10,413 nt of DNA. Source: JAIRTY01 sp050257395 (GTDB taxonomy: Bacteria > Actinomycetota > Actinomycetes > Streptosporangiales > Streptosporangiaceae). A program made the translations under genes and the position numbers. Positions 7,131 through 10,413 of this stretch are shown here, in pieces. The notes beneath the pieces were generated by a model. It ran no database searches. It worked only from the letters and a program-made list of their open reading frames with translations, and was not told where the DNA came from. The stretch lies in assembly GCA_050257395.1 (NCBI GenBank), contig JBLMWU010000300.1, positions 1-10,413 of the forward strand, read 5' to 3'. Position 1 is the stretch's first letter. Each line of letters begins with the position of its first letter.

Positions 7131-8986
7131 TGGCCCTCGCTCGCCTCCGGGCCGCTGGGACCCGCCGTCTTCCCTCCTCGCTCCGGCTCCTTCGTCGCCT
7201 CGCTCGTCAGTCCAGCCGGCGGCGCGGCCCTTCGGCTCGCCCGGGCTGGGGCGCACCGCGCCCCCTTGGCTCGATCGGGCAGCGGGTGGGAGCGAGAATC
7301 CTGCTGGCGGCGGTCGCGGGGGCGGGGGCTACCGGGTGCGGGGTGGCGCTGCTGGGGATGTCCGGGTTCCTGCTGGCGCGGGCGTCGCAGCATCCGGGCA
7401 TCCTGGCGATCGCGGGGGCCGTGGTCGCCGTCCGGGCGTTCAGCCTGGGCCGGGGCGTGTTCCGCTACGCCGAGCGGCTGGTGTCCCACGACACCGCGTT
7501 CCGGATGCTGGCACGGGCCAGGGTGCGGGTGTATGGCCGGCTGGCCCGGCTCGCCCCGGCCGGGCTGGGCGCTTTCCGGTCCGGCGACCTGCTGGCCCGG
7601 CTGGTGTCCGACGTGGACGACACCCAGGACCTGTTCATCCGCGGGGTGGCTCCGCCCCTCGCGGCCGCGGTTGCCGGGGCGGGCGCGGTCACCGCCTGCC
7701 TGCTGGTGCTGGCCCCGGCGGCCGGGGTGCTGGCGGCCGGGCTGCTGGCCGCGGGTGCGGCCGTGCCGTGGCTGGCAGCGGCCCGGGCGCGCGCCGCGGC
7801 CCGGCACACCGCGGCGGCCCGCGGCGCGCTGGCCGCCAGCCTCACCGGCCTGATCGAGGGCGCCGCCGACCTGCACGCCTGCGGCGGCGAGGAGCCGGCC
7901 CTGGCGGCGGTGGCAGCCGCGGACAGCGCCCTGACCAGGCTGGCACGCCGGGCGGCGGCCGCCGACGCGCTCGGCGCCGGGCTGGGCGGTGCCGCGGCCG
8001 GCCTGACCGTGTGGGGCGTGCTCCTGCTCGGCGTGGCCGCGGTCGCCAGCGGCACCCTGACCCGGGTGCCGCTGGCGGTGCTCACGCTGACGGCGATGGC
8101 GGCGTTCGAGGCTGTGAGCGTCCTGCCGGCGGCGGCGATCCGGCTCGGGCACGCCCGCACCGGCGCCGCCCGGCTGGCCGCCGTGCTGGACACCCCCGAC
8201 CCCGTGCGCGACCCGCCCGGCCCGCTGCCGCGCCCGGCCGGGCCGGTGACGGCCGGCCTGCGCGGCGCGGTGGTGCGCTACCGGCCGGGGGAACCGCTGG
8301 CACTGGACGGGGTGGACCTCGACCTGCCGCCGGGACGGCGGGTGGCCCTGGTCGGGCCGAGCGGCGCGGGCAAGTCCACCGTGGCCGCGGTGCTGCTGCG
8401 CTTCTGCGAGCTCGCGGGCGGCTCGGCCACGCTGGGCGGCGCGGGCCTGGACCGCTACCGGGCCGGCGACGTGCGGGCGGTGATCGGCGGCTGCCCGCAG
8501 GACCCGCACGTGTTCGACGCCACTCTGCGGGAGAACGTCCTGCTGGCCCGGCCCGCCGCCAGCCCCGGCGAACTCGACGCGGCGGCGGGCCGGGCCGGGC
8601 TGCTGCCGCGGGTCAGGTCGCTGCCGCTGGGCTGGGACACCCCGGTGGGCGCGCGGGGGGCGTCGCTGTCCGGTGGCGAGCGGCAGCGGATCGCGCTGGC
8701 CCGGGCGCTGCTGGCCGATCCGGCCATCCTGATCCTCGACGAGCCCACCGCGCACCTGGACCCGGCTGCCCGGCGGGCGCTCACCGCCGACCTGCTCGCT
8801 GTCACCCGCGGCCGGACCGTCCTGCTGATCACCCACGAACTGGACGGGCTGGACCAGGTGGACGAGATTGCCGTGCTCGTGGCGGGAAAAGTAGTCCAGC
8901 GGGGAACACACCGGGAGCTGCTCCGGGCGGGTGGCTGGTACCGGCGGATGTGGGAGGCCGCCGCGCTGGCAGGGCCACCCGGGTGA
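7130..8986 (+). CDS. cydC: CydC, partner ABC subunit of CydDC, with repeat-derived N-terminus
   Basis: Second half of the CydDC transporter. Family marks: SLGRGVFRYAERLVSHD (SHD at 119-121) after TM2, six hydrophobic spans between ~55 and ~345, Walker A GPSGAGKST (409-417), Q-loop in GGCPQDPHVF, signature LSGGE (513-517), Walker B ILILDEPTAHLD, H-loop ITHE. The ATG at 7130 overlaps the cydD stop as TGATG, typical of translational coupling. From there the protein is 618 residues, longer than the usual 540-580. Residues 2-40 are Arg/Ser/Leu-rich, ten of these codons end in T, unlike the rest of the gene, and they are encoded by a repeat also present at 10278-10397. An in-frame GTG at 7286 (VGARILLAAV) would give 566 residues starting at TM1, with only a weak ribosome-binding site. 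Identity as CydC is secure; the start is uncertain. Confidence 0.92.
   Translation: MALARLRAAGTRRLPSSLRLLRRLARQSSRRRGPSARPGWGAPRPLGSIGQRVGARILLAAVAGAGATGCGVALLGMSGFLLARASQHPGILAIAGAVVAVRAFSLGRGVFRYAERLVSHDTAFRMLARARVRVYGRLARLAPAGLGAFRSGDLLARLVSDVDDTQDLFIRGVAPPLAAAVAGAGAVTACLLVLAPAAGVLAAGLLAAGAAVPWLAAARARAAARHTAAARGALAASLTGLIEGAADLHACGGEEPALAAVAAADSALTRLARRAAAADALGAGLGGAAAGLTVWGVLLLGVAAVASGTLTRVPLAVLTLTAMAAFEAVSVLPAAAIRLGHARTGAARLAAVLDTPDPVRDPPGPLPRPAGPVTAGLRGAVVRYRPGEPLALDGVDLDLPPGRRVALVGPSGAGKSTVAAVLLRFCELAGGSATLGGAGLDRYRAGDVRAVIGGCPQDPHVFDATLRENVLLARPAASPGELDAAAGRAGLLPRVRSLPLGWDTPVGARGASLSGGERQRIALARALLADPAILILDEPTAHLDPAARRALTADLLAVTRGRTVLLITHELDGLDQVDEIAVLVAGKVVQRGTHRELLRAGGWYRRMWEAAALAGPPG
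7132..7251 (+). repeat. Dispersed 120-bp repeat, copy 1 (inside 5' end of cydC)
   Basis: Identical to 10278-10397 at 113 of 120 positions without gaps, at constant offset 3146. Similarity starts right after the cydC start codon junction and stops at 7251. It contains arms GGGCCGC (7149-7155) with GCGGCCC (7224-7230), and CCGCCGTCT (7162-7170) with AGCCGGCGG (7214-7222, one mismatch), so it can form a bulged stem-loop. The recurrent hexamer CTCGCT is also present. In this copy the element is read through as CydC codons 2-40. No transposase or target-site duplication is visible. Confidence 0.93.
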
Positions 8987-9004
8987 CCGCCCGGGCACCG
9001 GAGC

Positions 9005-9052
9005 CGAGGAGACGATGCGGTGGCAGAGGTGACGCGGTGGCACAGAAGTTAG
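9005..9052 (+). pseudogene. Possible translation-start remnant of the permease gene (ribosome-binding site, GTG, 10 codons, stop)
   Basis: GAGGAG at 9005-9010 is well placed for GTG 9020, which opens MAEVTRWHRS and ends at TAG 9050-9052. The frame is the same as the downstream permease ORF, whose first usable start is at 9092. The segment has a short direct repeat, GCGGTGGCA at 9017-9025 and 9034-9042. This may be the old start of the permease gene, left behind after loss of its N-terminal coding half. It could equally be chance. Confidence 0.3.
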
Positions 9053-9091
9053 GCCCGGACGCGGGCCGGGCCGGTCCCGCGCCGGCCCCGG

Positions 9092-9607
9092 GTGCAGCCG
9101 CACGGTGACAGGCCGGTGCTGGCCCCGCTGGCCGTGCTGCCGCTGGCGGCCGGCCTCGGCGCGGTGCTGGCGGGCTGCCTGGCGGTCGCCAGGTTCGGCC
9201 CCCGTACCGCCCGCCCGCTGGCGATCGCGCTGGCGTGCGGGGTGGTGTACGGCGTGTCGGCGTTCCTGCTCAAAGAGGCCTCGCACACACTGAGCCAGGG
9301 TTTCGCCGACCCCGGCCGGCAGTGGCCGCTGTACGCGGTGGCGGTGCTCGGGCCGGTCGGTTTCCTGCTCAACCAGAGCGCGTTCCAGGCCGGCATCCTC
9401 ATCGCGCCGGTGCTGTCGGTCATCACCGTCGCCGATCCGCTGGTGGCCATCGGCATCGCCCGGCTGTGGCTCAGCGAGCAGATCGCCGCCGCGCCCGCGG
9501 ACGTGGCAGCCGAGGTCGCCGCGCTGGCGGTGATGGCGGCCGGCATCATCGTGCTGGCGCACCGGGCGCCGCAGGTGACCGGGCGGCCTGCGGCCGGGGC
9601 CGGCTGA
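9092..9607 (+). CDS. N-terminally truncated DMT/NIPA-like permease (C-terminal half only; possible pseudogene)
   Basis: 171 residues with about five hydrophobic spans. The stretch ALACGVVYGVSAFLLKEA, then QWPLYAVAVLGPVGFLLNQSAFQAG and a VADPLVAIG segment, matches the C-terminal half of actinobacterial drug/metabolite-type permeases related to NIPA magnesium transporters, normally about 280-310 residues. The first half (~130 residues, about five spans) is absent. No convincing Shine-Dalgarno precedes GTG 9092 or the alternative GTG 9116, and an in-frame TAG lies at 9050. It starts 105 bp after cydC on the same strand and would be co-transcribed. Codon usage is still that of a normal gene, so the truncation may be recent or the fragment may be kept. 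Substrate unknown. Confidence 0.7.
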   Translation: MQPHGDRPVLAPLAVLPLAAGLGAVLAGCLAVARFGPRTARPLAIALACGVVYGVSAFLLKEASHTLSQGFADPGRQWPLYAVAVLGPVGFLLNQSAFQAGILIAPVLSVITVADPLVAIGIARLWLSEQIAAAPADVAAEVAALAVMAAGIIVLAHRAPQVTGRPAAGAG

Positions 9608-9608
9608 C

Positions 9609-9656
9609 CCGGCGGCGCGGGACCGGCGGCGCCCGGAACCGGCGGCGGCGCGGGCT
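9609..9656. repeat. Degenerate GC repeats in convergent gap between permease fragment and split-barrel gene
   Basis: CCGGCGGCG occurs at 9609-9617, 9623-9631 and 9639-9647 in the 56-bp gap between convergent stop codons (TGA 9605-9607 and TGA at 9666-9664). No stem followed by a T run is seen in either direction, so an intrinsic terminator of the usual type is not supported. Confidence 0.5.
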
Positions 9657-9663
9657 CGCGACA

Positions 9664-10116
9664 TCAGGCGGAGGCGTCACCGCCAGCAGCGGCAGCCGGC
9701 GCGGTGTCACGCACGATCCGGAAGCCGTCCACGATGTCCGTGCGGACCGCGATGATGTCGTCCTTGGCGCCGGTGGCCCACGGCAGCAGCTTCTCCCGGA
9801 ACCGGGCGCATTCAGCCTCGTCGGTCAGCGGGCTGGCCCGGCCGACCACGACCACACTCCAGCCCAGGTACTCCGCCGGGTCGATGGCGTCCGTCTCGTA
9901 CGCCACCACGGTGCCGCCGTCCACCCCGACCGCGGCGGTGATGGCGCTGCCGAGCTCGGCCCGGATGATGATCCGCGGACCGTCCACCAGGTGCGGGACC
10001 GGCCGTACCGCGGGCAGAGCGAGGTGGGTGAACACCACCCGCCCCAGGGACACGCCGCTCACGAGGCTGAGCGCCTCATCGCGGGTCAGCGTCTCCAGCC
10101 GCCGGAGGTCAGTCAT
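9664..10116 (-). CDS. Pyridoxamine 5'-phosphate oxidase family split-barrel (FMN/F420-binding-type) protein
   Basis: 150 residues. The N-terminal LTRDEALSLVSGVSLGRVVFTHLALPAVRPVPHLVDG, then GSAITAAVGVDGGTVVAYETDAIDP and GWSVVVVGRASPL, is the pattern of the small PNPOx-like split beta-barrel family that binds FMN or F420. True PdxH activity is unlikely, because these short actinobacterial members are generally of unknown or reductase function. Related genes (for example Rv0080 and Rv3129) belong to the M. tuberculosis DosR regulon. The ATG at 10116 is chosen for GGGAG (10125-10129) eight bases upstream; the frame extends upstream to 10185 but without family similarity. It is convergent with the permease fragment. 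A DosR-like box lies about 106-125 bp upstream, which may make it hypoxia-responsive. The Ala/Gly-rich tail (residues ~138-150) is probably disordered. Confidence 0.9.
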   Translation of the reverse strand: MTDLRRLETLTRDEALSLVSGVSLGRVVFTHLALPAVRPVPHLVDGPRIIIRAELGSAITAAVGVDGGTVVAYETDAIDPAEYLGWSVVVVGRASPLTDEAECARFREKLLPWATGAKDDIIAVRTDIVDGFRIVRDTAPAAAAGGDASA

Positions 10117-10189
10117 GGTCCACGCTCCCGCAGCCCGGAAATAGTGCCCGCGTATGCCCTGAAGTCGCTGCGCGAGGCCGCTCACCAGG

Positions 10190-10195
10190 ACGTTA
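10190..10195 (-). promoter_or_regulatory. Candidate -10 element for the split-barrel gene
   Basis: Read on the minus strand this hexamer is TAACGT, fitting the loose actinobacterial TAnnnT -10 pattern. The -35 position (about 10213-10218, AGCGGA) shows no match, as expected of an activator-dependent promoter. A start near 10183 would put the DosR-like box centre near -48. One short motif in GC-rich DNA is weak evidence. Confidence 0.3.
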
Positions 10196-10221
10196 CTGTG
10201 CCCCGGCCAGGCTCCGCTGGG

Positions 10222-10241
10222 TTAGGGGCAAAAGTCCCCCG
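10222..10241 (-). promoter_or_regulatory. DosR/DevR-box-like operator upstream of split-barrel gene
   Basis: TTAGGGGCAAAAGTCCCCCG matches the mycobacterial DosR consensus TTSGGGACTWWAGTCCCSAA at 15 of 20 positions, including GGG, the A/T centre and AGTCCC. It lies upstream of a gene type that is a DosR-regulon member in mycobacteria. It overlaps a longer inverted repeat, TTAGGGGCA (10222-10230) with TGCCCCTTA (10247-10255). Whether this genome encodes a DosR-like regulator cannot be told from the window. Confidence 0.5.
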
Positions 10242-10277
10242 GCCCCTGCCCCTTATGGTGCGGAGGTCTGTTTTCTG

Positions 10278-10397
10278 GGCCCTCGCTCGCCTCCGGGCCG
10301 CTCGAGCCCGCCGTCTTCCCTCCTCGCTCCGGCTCCTTCGCCGCCTCGCTCGTCAGTCCAGACGGCGGCGCGGCCCTTCGGCTCGCTCGGGGTGGGG
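10278..10397 (+). repeat. Dispersed 120-bp repeat, copy 2 (intergenic)
   Basis: Ungapped match (113/120) to 7132-7251. This copy has better-paired arms: CCGCCGTCT (10308-10316) with AGACGGCGG (10360-10368), perfect, and GGGCCGC (10295-10301) with GCGGCCC (10370-10376), perfect, around a 43-base loop. CTCGCT occurs four times (starting at 10282, 10323, 10345 and 10382). No start codon or ribosome-binding site precedes it, so here it appears to be non-coding DNA. It resembles a small palindromic repeat or a MITE-like element. The window ends 16 bases later. Confidence 0.92.
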
Positions 10398-10413
10398 GTG
10401 TTCCTGGCGGGTG

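Larger units (their letters stand above)
10117..10413. other. Gene-free right end of window
   Basis: About 300 bases beyond the start of the split-barrel gene. They hold its ribosome-binding site, a candidate -10, the DosR-like box with overlapping inverted repeat, and repeat copy 2. No supported coding sequence enters from the right edge. Confidence 0.6.

Noticed and set aside
4983..7256. Longer start for the DUF1918 protein, up to 757 residues
   Set aside because: The frame is open far upstream only because it runs antisense through cydD. The DUF1918 fold starts right at ATG 5399, which has a well-spaced GGAGG.
9608..9663. Bidirectional terminator between the convergent genes
   Set aside because: Only GC-rich direct repeats are present, without a clean stem or T run on either strand.
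6803..9664. 953-residue open frame on the minus strand across cydD, cydC and the permease fragment
   Set aside because: Repetitive Arg/Gly/Gln/Pro translation without any motif; it is the shadow of cydC.
10278..10413. Start of another protein encoded by repeat copy 2
   Set aside because: There is no ATG/GTG with a ribosome-binding site at its left boundary and the window ends 16 bases after it; copy 2 is better read as non-coding.

Overview
The window is very GC-rich (about three quarters G+C by eye). Its genes have third codon positions that are almost all G or C, and they use GTG as well as ATG starts. Gene content and protein style point to a filamentous-type actinobacterium (Streptosporangiales/Streptomycetales-like). 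There is no rRNA, tRNA, CRISPR array or transposase.

Layout. The left half is on the minus strand and looks like one transcription unit read right to left. It holds a DUF1918 protein with a long basic tail (5399 to 4983), a large GNAT + ADP-forming acyl-CoA synthetase fusion of the actinobacterial protein-acetyltransferase type (4834 to 2078), and phosphoketolase Xfp (2021 to beyond base 1, cut by the window edge). A 201-bp divergent intergenic region (5400-5600) separates this unit from plus-strand cydD and cydC, the ABC-transporter pair needed to assemble cytochrome bd oxidase. These are followed by the C-terminal half of a DMT/NIPA-like permease (9092-9607). A pyridoxamine 5'-phosphate oxidase-like split-barrel gene (10116 to 9664, minus) converges on it. 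The last 300 bases hold no recognisable gene, but they contain a DosR/DevR-box-like palindrome and one copy of a dispersed 120-bp repeat.

How it may work together. Phosphoketolase makes acetyl phosphate, the fusion protein handles acetyl-CoA, CydDC supports the high-affinity oxygen reductase, and DUF1918 and split-barrel proteins are members of the mycobacterial DosR (hypoxia) regulon. With the DosR-like site, this suggests a low-oxygen or dormancy carbon/energy locus. That reading is inference.

Oddities. CydD lacks about 85 residues of its membrane domain (TM3-TM4 and the first coupling loop) without loss of frame. The first 40 codons of cydC are made of the same repeat found in non-coding DNA 3.1 kb downstream. 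The permease gene has lost its N-terminal half. The acetyltransferase carries a His-rich insert. The cydDC stretch therefore looks remodelled or decaying, while the flanking genes look intact.
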